A stretch of 50,432 nucleotides of DNA from Bog-159 sp049516155 (GTDB lineage Bacteria > Acidobacteriota > Terriglobia > Bryobacterales > Bryobacteraceae), in NCBI GenBank assembly GCA_049516155.1, contig JBEKTJ010000021.1, positions 1 to 50,432 on the forward strand, given 5' to 3'. The notes beneath the pieces are model-generated. The model saw nothing but the letters and a program-made list of their open reading frames with translations. It was not told the origin of the DNA and did no database searches. Made by a program: the position numbers and the translations under genes. Positions 1 through 8,127 of this stretch are shown here, in pieces. Position 1 is the first letter of the stretch. Every line of letters starts with the position of its first letter.

Positions 1-1127
1 TCGATCCGGCTAAGATGGCCGTAAATCGATTGCAGTCCATACCCGTGGTCGAGCACGATGCAGTTCCCATAGATGCCCAGGTCCGACGCCCACACCACGC
101 GCCCGTCATTCGCCGCCACGACTGGCACATGCGCGGTTACTGCCAGATCGAATCCCAGGTGTACCTGCTGGTCCACTTTCTTGCCTTTATAGATGTAGCT
201 GCGCACATCCGCGAAGTGCGCTTCCACCTGCGAATTCGCAAGCTGCGAGAACGGGCCGTTCCACAGCACCCGCTCTTCGGTCTTCAGCCGCAAATCCGCC
301 AACGCCTGATTGTTCTGCTTGCGCAGATCGCGGTTGATGTGCAGGAAGCGCGTGAGCAGATCGCCCGAGCCTCCCGGATCGATCTGATTCACCACTTTAT
401 CCAGAAACGCGTCCGTGATTTCCAGGTCGCGCGTGCGGAATGGCTTGGGAAAGATCTTGAACCAGAATCGCGCGGTGACTTCCGTGCCCGCCGCGTTGCG
501 CGCATAGACGTGCGGCACGGTGTCCACAGGAAGATCCCACGCGAAAGCGAAGAGCGAGAATCGCTCGTTCTTAGGCCGCCCCGGCATCGGAAAGCTGCGG
601 AACGTGTACGGTCCCACCTTGACGCCCGCCTCGCTCCAGTCGCCTGTGACAGTGAATGTAACCAGCTCGCTGCCGCCCTGGTTGATGTAATGCTGCGCCT
701 CATCCACGGCAAGGCGCGGCGGTTCCAGGACCACATCCAGATCGAAGCTCGCGCTGGTCGTGCGGCCCAGGAAGTCGTTCGATTGCGCTTCCACGATCAG
801 GGTGGCTTTCCCCGCCTTTAGCGCCGGCGCCTGCTGCTTGCCCACCGGAAAGCTAATCGCGTGAGGGGCTTCGCGCAGCCGCATAAAGAGCAGCCTGCGC
901 GCGGGATTGTGCTGGTCGTAAACCGGGTAACGCGCGCCGTTTTGTTCCAGGACCGCAGTGATACGGCGGAGTCCGTAGGGGCCGGTGATTTCCACCTTCA
1001 CAGGCGTACTGGCGCCGATAGCCTTTACCGGCGGGTCCATGGAGATGGCGGGGGTCGCGGACAGAGCCGCAAGCACCACCACCGCCGCCACCACCAAGAC
1101 AGCTACAAGCGCAATAATGAGTTTCAC
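1..1127 (-). CDS. M23 family metallopeptidase (LytM-type), 3' end cut by window
   Basis: About 375 codons are visible, open from a GTG at 1127 to the left edge of the window. The protein starts with a hydrophobic N-terminal segment (roughly residues 3-24, rich in Val/Ala), so it is probably secreted or anchored. A beta-rich middle region follows. Near the cut end are the M23 zinc-site motifs: VHLGFDLAV (His and Asp ligands), then GNCIVLDHGYG and YGHLS (His of the HxH-type motif). The family cleaves peptidoglycan cross-bridge peptides or activates amidases in the envelope. The GTG start overlaps the TGA of the upstream S9 peptidase gene as GTGA (1124-1127), which suggests translational coupling. 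The family call is strong; substrate and true length are unknown because the C-terminus lies outside the window. Confidence 0.85.
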   Translation of the reverse strand, partial: MKLIIALVAVLVVAAVVVLAALSATPAISMDPPVKAIGASTPVKVEITGPYGLRRITAVLEQNGARYPVYDQHNPARRLLFMRLREAPHAISFPVGKQQAPALKAGKATLIVEAQSNDFLGRTTSASFDLDVVLEPPRLAVDEAQHYINQGGSELVTFTVTGDWSEAGVKVGPYTFRSFPMPGRPKNERFSLFAFAWDLPVDTVPHVYARNAAGTEVTARFWFKIFPKPFRTRDLEITDAFLDKVVNQIDPGGSGDLLTRFLHINRDLRKQNNQALADLRLKTEERVLWNGPFSQLANSQVEAHFADVRSYIYKGKKVDQQVHLGFDLAVTAHVPVVAANDGRVVWASDLGIYGNCIVLDHGYGLQSIYGHLSRI

Positions 1128-3038
1128 TTTTTAGTCCAGGAATCGATCCAATCGATGAAGGTCTTGTACCACAGCAGGCTGTTCTGCGGCTTCAGCACCC
1201 AGTGTCCTTCATCGGGAAACAGCAGCAGCTTGGAAGGCACCTTCTGCAGTTGCAGCGCGGTGAACAGTTGCAGACCCTGGCCCACCGGCACGCGATAATC
1301 GAGCTCACCATGGATCACCAGCGTGGGCGTGTGGAACTCCTTCACGAATAGACTGGGCGACCAGCGGCCGTAACTCTCGGGATTGTCCCACGGCGCGCCG
1401 CCGAATTCCCAAAGCGGGAACCACAGCTCCTCCGTTTCGCCGAACTCGCTGCGCAAATCGTACACGCCGTCGTGCGAGACCAGCGCCTTGAAGCGCTGCG
1501 TATGGCCGAGAATCCAGTCGATCATATATCCGCCGTAGGAGCCGCCGGCCGCGGCCATCCGGCTGCCATCCGCATAAGGCAAGCTGGTGACCACGTGATC
1601 GGCCACCGCCATGATGTCGTCGAACGCGCGGCCGCCCCAATCGCCATTGATCTCGTCGATGAACTTCTGCCCATAGCCCGTCGACCCGCGCGGATTGGGC
1701 ATTACCACCACGTATCCGGCCGCGGCAAACACCTGCGCGTTCCAGCGATAGGTCCAGCTATGCCCCCACGCGCCTTGCGGCCCGCCGTGAATCAGCATTA
1801 ACACCGGATACTTCCCGTCTTCCCGAAAGCCGTAAGGCTTCACCACAAAGCTCTGCACGCGCGCGCCGTCCGCGCCATCCACCCAGAACTCTTCCAGGGG
1901 CGTCGTCTCGTGGCCGTTCAGCAGGGCATCGTTGAAGTGTGTCAAGGCCACCGCTGCGCCCCCACTTTCGGACGCGCGGTAAATCTCCGCCGGTTGCGTG
2001 CCGCTTTGTTGCGTGTAGATCAGCGTTTTGCCATCCGGCGTGAACTGCATCTCGTCCAGGTGGTTGTCGCCGTTCACTGCCACACGCGCCTCGCCGCCCT
2101 TCACGGACTTGAACTGGATCGCTTGGCGTCCGCGATCCTCAACGGTCCATGTTCTCCGTCAAGTCCACGACTCTGCCGGTAGTTCGCTCCATCACCCACA
2201 GCCGCCAGCGGTCACTTTCATAACCCGGCCGGATCTGCGCGCGCCAAGCCAGATACTTGCCATCCGGGGAGTATTGCGGCCCGCTGTCCGCGCCCGGATT
2301 GCTGGTGATCTTGCGCGCCGCGCCGCCGGCCATCGAAACCGCGTAGAGGTCGGAATTGGTGCTGGTAGCGGGTACGGCATCGGCGTTCGCCGAATAGCAA
2401 ACCTCGGAGCCGTCCGGCGACGGAGTCAAGTCTTTGGGATCTCCGCCCGTAACCGGAACTACCAACAAATGGCTGCGGCGCGCGCCTTGCCACCGATTCC
2501 AGTGGCGGTACAGTAAGTTGGCATAGATGCGCGCCTTCACTTTGCCGTTTTTTTCGTCGTCCAACGCTTTCTTGTTGCAGGCATCGTTTGCGCCGCATTC
2601 GGGGTACACGTCACTCGTGAAAACCAGGTTCTTGCCGTCGGGCGAAAATAGAATCCCGCCCGCTTCGGTCGATAGATTGGTCACCTGCCGCGGGTTCGAT
2701 CCGTCCGCGTCCATCAGCCAGATCTGCGAAGCGCCAGCGCGGTCCGAGACGAATGCGATGCGCCGCGAATCGGGCGACCAGCGCGGCCGCTCATTATCCT
2801 GCCCGGCTTGCGTAAGCTGTCTCGGGACACCGCCCGCGACCGGCGTCACATAGATTTGCGTGATTTTCCGGTTGTTGGGCACATCAATGGTCTGGACCTG
2901 GAACGCCACCAGGCGGCCGTCGGGAGAGACTTGTGGATCGCCGATGCGCGCCAAATCGAGCAGCGCTTGCGCGTCGAAGGGAAGCTTCTGCGCGAACAGG
3001 CTGGACGCCGCGAGAAGCGCGAGGAAGGCTCGATGCAT
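1124..3038 (-). pseudogene. S9 family prolyl oligopeptidase / acylaminoacyl peptidase, frame broken near 2140
   Basis: The N-terminal part (ATG at 3038, stop at 2139, 299 aa) has a signal peptide (MHRAFLALLAASSLFAQ) and WD40-like PD40 propeller repeats such as QVSPDGRLVAFQV, RWSPDSRRIAFVSDRAG and LFSPDGKNLVFTSD. The C-terminal part continues in another frame (first GTG at 2104, stop at 1124). It holds the whole alpha/beta hydrolase domain: nucleophile motif GGSYGGYM, Asp in HGELDYRVP and His in DEGHWV. At the junction the first frame ends ...TENMDR-stop while the second frame reads TVEDRGRQAIQF. In S9 relatives about 15-20 residues (a WSPDSKTLYFT-like propeller strand) sit between these parts. 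The simplest reading is a small deletion, not a multiple of three, in the propeller. It could instead be an assembly error, or the hydrolase half may be made from the GTG at 2104. Downstream it overlaps the M23 gene by GTGA. Confidence 0.8.
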
Positions 3039-3118
3039 AACCGAATTGTAGCGCCCCGTGTTAAGCCGGTTGTCATCCCTCCGGTGAGCATCGACTAGCG
3101 TGTCGATGCATCTCTTAA

Positions 3119-4256
3119 ATGGAAACGCAACTTGATTTGCTTGGCAGCTTACGGCGTACGCACACCTGTGGGCAGTTGCGCGGGGCCGACGCTGGCGCGC
3201 GCGCCTTGTTAATGGTCTGGGTCCACCGTCACCGCGATCTCGGTGATCTTCATCCATCTGCGGGACGGCGTCACGCAGATTGCGATTCACGCCGATGCGG
3301 ATGAAGCCGCGCACCGCAGAGCCGTGCAGGTCCGTCCGGAGTACGCGATCGCGGTGGAAGGCACCGTCGCGCTGCGCAGCGCGGATGCTGTCAATCCCAC
3401 GCTGGAGACCGGCGCAGTCGAGCTTTTCGCGGAAAAAATCTGGATCCTGAACGAATCCCGCACGCCGCCTTTCCCCATGGAAGAGACCGTGGATGTGGCT
3501 GAAGAGGTGCGGCTGAAATACCGCTACGTGGATCTGCGCCGCCCGCACATGCAGCGCAAGATCATCCTGCGGTCGAAGATCTCGTTCGCCGTGCGCGAAT
3601 GCCTGAACGGGCAGGGCTTCCTCGAAATCGAGACGCCTTTCATGACCCGCTCCACGCCGGAAGGTGCGCGCGATTACCTGGTGCCCAGCCGCGTGCAGCC
3701 GGGCACTTTCTACGCTCTGCGGCAATCGCCGCAAATCTTCAAGCAACTGCTGATGATCGCGGGCTTCGACAAATACTTCCAGATCGTGCGCTGCTTCCGC
3801 GATGAAGATTGCGCACCGACCGCCAGCCGGAATTCACGCAGATCGACCTGGGTGTGCCAGGTGGCGGGGTTCCGGGTCGAGTTTCCATTCCCGCGACTGA
3901 CCTATGCGGAAGCCATGCGCAGCTACGGCAGCGATAAGCCCGACCGGCGCATTCCCCCCATGCACTCCGTGGAACATCTATTTCCGGAAGGCAGCCTTAC
4001 CGTGAACGGATTGCCGCTAGTGGCCATCCGGATTCCCCAGACCGGCGTGCTGAGCCGGCGCGAGCGCGACGAACTGAAGGCCTACGGCGTCGAGCGCGGT
4101 CTGCGCGTTTATGACGATCCCAAGCGCGTGGAGCGCGATCATCCGGAGCCCATGGCGCGCGTGCGCGAGCTGACCGGCGCCGCCGAAGACGATTTATTGA
4201 TGCTGGCCGCATGGGCAGGCGAACCGATGGGTATCGCGATCCGGCGTCCGCAGTAA
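3119..4256 (+). pseudogene. Degenerate aspartyl-tRNA synthetase (aspS-like) remnant
   Basis: The reading begins at ATG 3119 with an AspRS-like anticodon-binding OB domain (LGSLRRTHTCGQLR, then WVHRHRDLG). Near 3240 the frame changes, and a second frame carries VIFIHLRDGVTQIAI, LKYRYVDLRRP and the class II core (FLEIETPFMTRSTPEGARDY, ALRQSPQIFKQLLM, YFQIVRCFRDED). Around 3806-3880 a one-base deletion is visible: the DNA still reads LRTDRQPEFTQIDL in a shifted frame. About 30 residues are then missing before FPFPRLTYAEAMRSYGSDKPD. The frame ends at 4256 soon after LAAWAGEP, so roughly the last 200 residues, including class II motif 3 with its ATP-binding Arg, are absent. Functional AspRS is about 590 aa. 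This cannot encode a working synthetase; a complete aspS should exist elsewhere in the genome. Confidence 0.85.
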
Positions 4257-4266
4257 CGTGGGCAGC

Positions 4267-4995
4267 CTAACCCGGCTTCCGCGCCAGGAACCCGACATGC
4301 GCTTTGGGGAATCGGAATCGTCCATACCCGCCCAGCATCCGCGCCTCGAAGCCCGCCCGGTTCAGTTCGGCGAGCAACTCGGAACCGGAGTACAAATGCA
4401 AACGGTGTATCTCTTCGCTGCGCCTGTAAAGCTTTCCCATGCGCCGGAAGCTCGCGATCTGCCGCGTCAGCGTTCTGCGCCTGCGGTCCTCCCGCACTTC
4501 CAGAAGTATCGCCCAGTCGGGTCCTTCCAGGAATTTTCTCTGGGGCGTCCCCTCCGCGACCACTCCGGGTTCCACGATGTCGAAAACCAACACGCCGCCG
4601 GGGCGCAGTGCCCCGTGCACGCGATGGAAAAAGTCCGCCAGCCCTTTCTTGCCGCTCCGCCGGTCGAACGCATAGTTGACGCATTCGCCGATCGAAGTCA
4701 CGGCGTCGCAGGGCGGCAGCTCGGCGCTCAAGAACGACCCGATTTGAAACTTTGCCGCCGGCGCCTGCTTGCGCGCCAGCCGGATCATGTGGGCCGATAC
4801 ATCGATCCCCAGGACGTCATAGCGGCGTTCGCTCAGTTCGCGCGCCCAGACGCCGCTGCCGCAGCCCGCATCCACTACGCACCCACCCAGAATCCGGTTT
4901 TGCCGCAGCAGGTGCAACAACCCCGGCGCGGCCTTCTTGATGAAACCGGTGAAGCCCGTGTCGTGAATATAAGCCAGATCGCGATCGTACGCCAT
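4267..4995 (-). CDS. Class I SAM-dependent methyltransferase
   Basis: This 242-aa protein has a Rossmann-type methyltransferase fold. Motif I is VVDAGCGSGVWARELS (about residues 40-55), followed by the acidic post-I strand DVLGIDVSAHMIRLAR and a motif-IV-like stretch CDAVTSIGECVNYAFD. The later RPGGVLVFDIVEPGV segment is typical of the Methyltransf_11/25 families. The substrate cannot be read from the sequence. The gene lies six bases downstream of the pterin dehydratase gene on the same strand, so the two are probably co-transcribed. Nothing in the pair indicates a shared pathway. Its 3' end faces the aspS remnant with an 10-base gap. Confidence 0.85.
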   Translation of the reverse strand: MAYDRDLAYIHDTGFTGFIKKAAPGLLHLLRQNRILGGCVVDAGCGSGVWARELSERRYDVLGIDVSAHMIRLARKQAPAAKFQIGSFLSAELPPCDAVTSIGECVNYAFDRRSGKKGLADFFHRVHGALRPGGVLVFDIVEPGVVAEGTPQRKFLEGPDWAILLEVREDRRRRTLTRQIASFRRMGKLYRRSEEIHRLHLYSGSELLAELNRAGFEARMLGGYGRFRFPKAHVGFLARKPG

Positions 4996-5001
4996 CGTGG
5001 G

Positions 5002-5349
5002 TCACTTATCGGAGAATTCTCGATCGATCTTGGCCGCGAGAATGAAATCGCTCTCCGTCAGCCCGTCGATCTTATGTGTATATGTCTTGACGTCCACGCG
5101 CCCCCAGGTGAGCAATAGGTCGGGATGGTGCCCCTCGGCTTCCGCTACCGCACCCGCGCGATTCACGAATGCCAGAGCGGTCTTGAAGTCCGGAAAAACG
5201 AAGGTCTTAGCGAGGTGATGCTTGTCGATCACCTTCCAATCGGGCACTTGCGCGGATAGCTGCTTCAACTGCTCGCCCTGCAGCGGAGGCACGCCTCCTT
5301 TGCAGGGAATACAATGCTTGCCGGCCAGGCCGGCTGCGGATTCATCCAT
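5002..5349 (-). CDS. phhB: 4a-hydroxytetrahydrobiopterin dehydratase (pterin-4a-carbinolamine dehydratase)
   Basis: This 115-aa protein matches the PCD/DCoH family over its whole length. The active-site signature EGHHPDL is followed by TWGRVDVKTYTHKIDGL and a terminal TESDFILAAKID helix. The enzyme dehydrates 4a-hydroxytetrahydrobiopterin to quinonoid dihydropterin, the recycling step after aromatic amino acid hydroxylation; it is cytoplasmic. The ATG at 5349 is supported by a strong Shine-Dalgarno (AAGGAG, nine to five bases upstream). No phenylalanine hydroxylase is present in the window, so the partner enzyme is either distal or absent. The N-terminal CIPCKGG stretch resembles the conserved start seen in many bacterial PCDs. 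Confidence 0.92.
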   Translation of the reverse strand: MDESAAGLAGKHCIPCKGGVPPLQGEQLKQLSAQVPDWKVIDKHHLAKTFVFPDFKTALAFVNRAGAVAEAEGHHPDLLLTWGRVDVKTYTHKIDGLTESDFILAAKIDREFSDK

Positions 5350-5499
5350 ATTTCTCCTTATTCTACTGCGGCAAGTTCACCGGTAAACGATTTATTTTCG
5401 AATATTCTTAATATTTTAATTAATTCGATAGATTGGGTCCGGGAAATCGGCTGATTTCAACGTTATTATGTTACACATGTTACGGCGGGTGGTCCGCCG
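5350..5499 (-). promoter_or_regulatory. AT-rich upstream region of phhB with imperfect palindrome
   Basis: This 150-base spacer separates ugd from phhB. Bases 5385-5428 are strikingly AT-rich for this genome. They contain inverted arms TCGAAT (5398-5403) and ATTCGA (5423-5428) enclosing a nearly pure A/T core with a GAATATTC palindrome at its left. A promoter for phhB is expected here, and a TTGAAA lies further upstream on the minus strand, but I cannot place a convincing -10. The role of the palindrome as operator or UP element is inference. Confidence 0.45.
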
Positions 5500-6927
5500 C
5501 TACGTTGCGTGGCTGGGCACCGCCGTGCCATTGTGCCGCGCGGCGCGCTGCGGACGACCGATACCGCAGTAGTCGAACCCCGCCTGCCGTGCGGCATCCG
5601 GATTGAACAGATTGCGGCCGTCCACCAGGATCGCGCGCGCCATGCGCTTCGCGATGCCGGTCAAATCCAGGTGCGCGAACTGCTTCCATTCCGTCACCAG
5701 CACCAGCGCGTCGGCATCCTGGGCCGCATCCTCCGCCGATTCGCAGTACTGAATCCGCAGCGCCGGATGGTTCTCGCGGCACGCCTGCATGGCGATCGGA
5801 TCGTAAGCCTTCACCCGCGCGCCCATTTGCAGCAGCCGCCCGGCAATCTGCAGGCTGGGCGCGTCGCGCAGGTCGTCGGTCTCGGGTTTGAACGCCAGGC
5901 CCAGCAGCGCGATGGTGCGGCCCTTCAGGATGAACAACTTCTCCTGCAGCTTCTGGATCACCAATTGGCGCTGCGCTCGGTTCACCTCCAGAGCGGCCTC
6001 CAACAAGCGGCTCTGATAGCCGTACTCGCGCGCGGTGTGCAGCAGCGATTGGATGTCCTTGCCGAAACAACTGCCGCCCCAGCCCAAGCCGGGATTCAGG
6101 AAGCGCGATCCGATCCGCGCGTCCAGCCCGATGCCCGCCATCACTTCGGGGGCCTCCGCGCCGACTCGCTCGCAGATATTGGCCACCTCATTGGCGAAGC
6201 CGATCTTCACCGCTAGAAAAGCATTGGCGGCATACTTGATCATCTCCGCGCTGGTCAGCGTCGTGGTGACGACTGGAACCTGGGTCACAGCCGCCGGGCG
6301 CGGCAGGAATTCGGGCGCTTCGAAGCTCTGCGCCACCAGCGGCCCATACAATTCGCGCAGCACCTGCAACGTGCATTCTTCTTCGGCGCCTAGTACGATG
6401 CGGTCCGGATACAGCGAATCCGCGATGGCGCTGCCTTCCCGAAGGAACTCCGGATTGCTGGCCACACCGAAGCGGATGCTCTTCCGTTCGCCCGGGTGGG
6501 TGTCCCCAATACCCTCGCGCACCAGCGTCTCCACCAGGTTGCCGCTGCCCACCGGGACTGTGGACTTATTCACCACCACGCGGAACTTTCGATCGTCCAT
6601 GGCCGCCCCGATGCTGCGCGCGGCTGCCTCCAGGTAGCAGAGGTTGGCCTCGCCCGTCGCGAGCGGCGGCGTCCCCACCGCGATGAATATCACGTCGCTT
6701 TCCGCGGCCGGGGCGGCCAGTTCGGTGGCAAAGTCGATGCCGCCGCGGGCCATCGCCAGTTGCAGCAGTTCCTCCAGGCAGGGCTCATAGATGGGCATTT
6801 CGCCGCGGCGCAGCTTCTCGATCTTCTGCGCATCGGTGTCCACGCACGTGACGCGATGCCCGCAATAGGACAAGCAAGCGCCCGTTACCGTTCCGACGTA
6901 TCCCGTGCCAATGACCGTGACCCGCAT
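5500..6927 (-). CDS. ugd: UDP-glucose 6-dehydrogenase
   Basis: This 475-aa protein oxidises UDP-glucose to UDP-glucuronate in two NAD-dependent steps. The N-terminal Rossmann motif is VTVIGTGYVGTVTGACLS (residues 3-20). The middle domain has NKSTVPVGSGN, SNPEFLREGSAI and the helix AEMIKYAANAFLAVKI. The catalytic Cys is at about residue 287 in GWGGSCFGKD. The C-terminal UDP-binding domain includes LLGLAFKPETDDLRDAP and LVLVTEW. It is slightly longer than typical Ugd (430-450 aa) because of a C-terminal tail. UDP-glucuronate is a usual precursor for exopolysaccharides, so it could feed the polysaccharide operon at 19.7-41.8 kb although it is transcribed separately. It diverges from the response regulator at 7021. 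Confidence 0.95.
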   Translation of the reverse strand: MRVTVIGTGYVGTVTGACLSYCGHRVTCVDTDAQKIEKLRRGEMPIYEPCLEELLQLAMARGGIDFATELAAPAAESDVIFIAVGTPPLATGEANLCYLEAAARSIGAAMDDRKFRVVVNKSTVPVGSGNLVETLVREGIGDTHPGERKSIRFGVASNPEFLREGSAIADSLYPDRIVLGAEEECTLQVLRELYGPLVAQSFEAPEFLPRPAAVTQVPVVTTTLTSAEMIKYAANAFLAVKIGFANEVANICERVGAEAPEVMAGIGLDARIGSRFLNPGLGWGGSCFGKDIQSLLHTAREYGYQSRLLEAALEVNRAQRQLVIQKLQEKLFILKGRTIALLGLAFKPETDDLRDAPSLQIAGRLLQMGARVKAYDPIAMQACRENHPALRIQYCESAEDAAQDADALVLVTEWKQFAHLDLTGIAKRMARAILVDGRNLFNPDAARQAGFDYCGIGRPQRAARHNGTAVPSHAT

Positions 6928-6971
6928 GTGAAATCTGCCGTGCCCTTTATTGTCGAGCTTACCATGCGTAG

Positions 6972-7000
6972 TTTACAAAGTCTGTAATCCCGTTTAGATA
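6972..7000 (+). promoter_or_regulatory. Predicted sigma-70-type promoter of the response regulator
   Basis: A -35 box TTTACA (6972-6977) and a -10 box TAGATA (6995-7000) are separated by 17 bases, 20 bases before the ATG at 7021. An alternative -10, TACAAT at 6999-7004, has poor spacing. No obvious Shine-Dalgarno precedes the start codon. Placement is by eye. Confidence 0.45.
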
Positions 7001-7020
7001 CAATAGATAACTTAGCCCGC

Positions 7021-7695
7021 ATGCAGACCATTCTGGTGATCGACGACGACGAGAGCCTGCGCGATACTATCGGCGTGATGCTGGAGCAGGAAGGGTTTCG
7101 CGCCGTGCTGGTGGCGGATGGCCGGGCGGGCTATGAGAAATCCCTGCTGCTCAAGCCCGACCTGATCCTGGTGGATCTGCGCTTGCCGGGCATGAACGGC
7201 GTGGAGATCTGCAAGCAACTGCGCGCCGCGCAGGTGGTCACGCCCATCATCGTGCTCAGCGCCTTGGGCGACGAGATCGACAAGGTGCTGCTGCTCGAGA
7301 TCGGCGCCGACGATTACGTGGTCAAGCCGTTCGGGACGCGTGAGTTGCTGGCGCGCATCCGCGCGGTACTGCGGCGAACGTCTCCGGAGGCGCGCAAGGT
7401 CGTACACTTCAGCGAAGTACAGGTGGACCTGGAACGCCGCATCGTCAGCCGGCGGGGCGAAGAGCTGAAGCTGACGCCCGCGGAATACAATCTGCTGACC
7501 TATTTCCTGCAGAACCCGGACCGGCCCCTGACCCGCGACATGATTCTGAATTCGGTATGGGGCTACGAGTTTTTCCCCAACACGCGCACGGTGGACGCGC
7601 ACGTGGTGAAGCTGCGCCAGAAACTGGAGCCGGAGCCTAATGCGCCCCGGCATTTCCTGACGGTGCATGGTGTAGGTTACCGGTTTCTGCCATAA
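7021..7695 (+). CDS. OmpR/PhoB-family response regulator
   Basis: This 224-aa protein has a receiver domain (about residues 1-115) with acidic pocket DDD at 8-10, phospho-acceptor Asp52 in LILVDLRLPGMNG and Lys102 in VVKPFG. A C-terminal winged-helix DNA-binding domain follows (about 125-224), with LKLTPAEYNLLTYFLQNP and the recognition region TRTVDAHVVKLRQKL. On phosphorylation it should bind DNA and control transcription. No histidine kinase is adjacent, so it is an orphan here; the kinase at 18005 is over 10 kb away and has its own receiver gene. KdpE/RegX3-like relatives are similar, but no specific regulon can be named. Confidence 0.93.
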   Translation: MQTILVIDDDESLRDTIGVMLEQEGFRAVLVADGRAGYEKSLLLKPDLILVDLRLPGMNGVEICKQLRAAQVVTPIIVLSALGDEIDKVLLLEIGADDYVVKPFGTRELLARIRAVLRRTSPEARKVVHFSEVQVDLERRIVSRRGEELKLTPAEYNLLTYFLQNPDRPLTRDMILNSVWGYEFFPNTRTVDAHVVKLRQKLEPEPNAPRHFLTVHGVGYRFLP

Positions 7696-7721
7696 CGGGC
7701 GCACGGCCTCGCGCGTGCCGC

Positions 7722-7778
7722 GTCCTATTGCTTTCCCATACAAACGGTGTTACAGTCTCTATGGGTAAACAATAGGAC
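7722..7778 (+). promoter_or_regulatory. Promoter inside a 19-bp inverted repeat, probable PadR operator
   Basis: Arm one is GTCCTATTGCTTTCCCATA (7722-7740) and arm two is TATGGGTAAACAATAGGAC (7760-7778). The arms are reverse complements at 17 of 19 positions, with a 19-base spacer. A -35 TTGCTT (7728-7733) lies in arm one, and a -10 TACAGT (7751-7756, spacing 17) lies between the arms. Arm two covers the expected start of transcription and the AGGA ribosome site. Binding of the PadR protein encoded next would block the promoter, as known autoregulated PadR repressors do. The assignment to PadR is inference from position. Confidence 0.7.
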
Positions 7779-7782
7779 CGCC

Positions 7783-8127
7783 ATGAACGAAAAAACCGAT
7801 GTATGGCAAGGCACCCTGGCCCTGATGGTTCTGAAAACCATCGAGACCCTGGGACCTCTGCACGGATACGGCATTGCGCGCCGCATTGAGCAGACCAGCG
7901 GAAATCTTCTCTCTCTGAACTACGGCACGCTATATCCCGCACTCCTGAAACTGGAGCAGGAAGGCTCCATCGCCTCCGAATGGGGCGTATCGGAGAACAA
8001 CCGCAAAGCCAAGTTTTACAAACTTACGCGCAGCGGCCGCCGGCAACTGGCGAAGGAAGCCCGGAATTGGCAGCAGGCGGCCTCGATTCTCGCGCGTTTT
8101 CTGCCGCCCTCGGGAGATATCGCATGA
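7783..8127 (+). CDS. PadR-family transcriptional regulator
   Basis: This 114-aa protein is a PadR winged-helix regulator. Recognisable segments are the helix GTLALMVLKTIE, the family signature GPLHGYGIARRIEQ, LNYGTLYPALLKLEQEG (recognition helix) and the wing region KFYKLTRSGRRQLA. The ATG at 7783 is chosen over an in-frame upstream start because it follows AGGA and places the family signature at the normal distance. It overlaps the next gene by ATGA (8124-8127). In Acidobacteria, small PadR genes of this type are typically paired with large orphan ABC permeases and act as local repressors. The inducing signal is unknown. Confidence 0.93.
   Translation: MNEKTDVWQGTLALMVLKTIETLGPLHGYGIARRIEQTSGNLLSLNYGTLYPALLKLEQEGSIASEWGVSENNRKAKFYKLTRSGRRQLAKEARNWQQAASILARFLPPSGDIA

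Noticed and set aside
15..821. Long plus-strand open frame of 268 codons at the left edge
   Set aside because: It is antisense to the M23 peptidase frame, which has a clear signal segment and zinc-site motifs.
3243..4256. A functional 337-aa aspartyl-tRNA synthetase
   Set aside because: It lacks most of the anticodon domain in frame, a central segment and class II motif 3.
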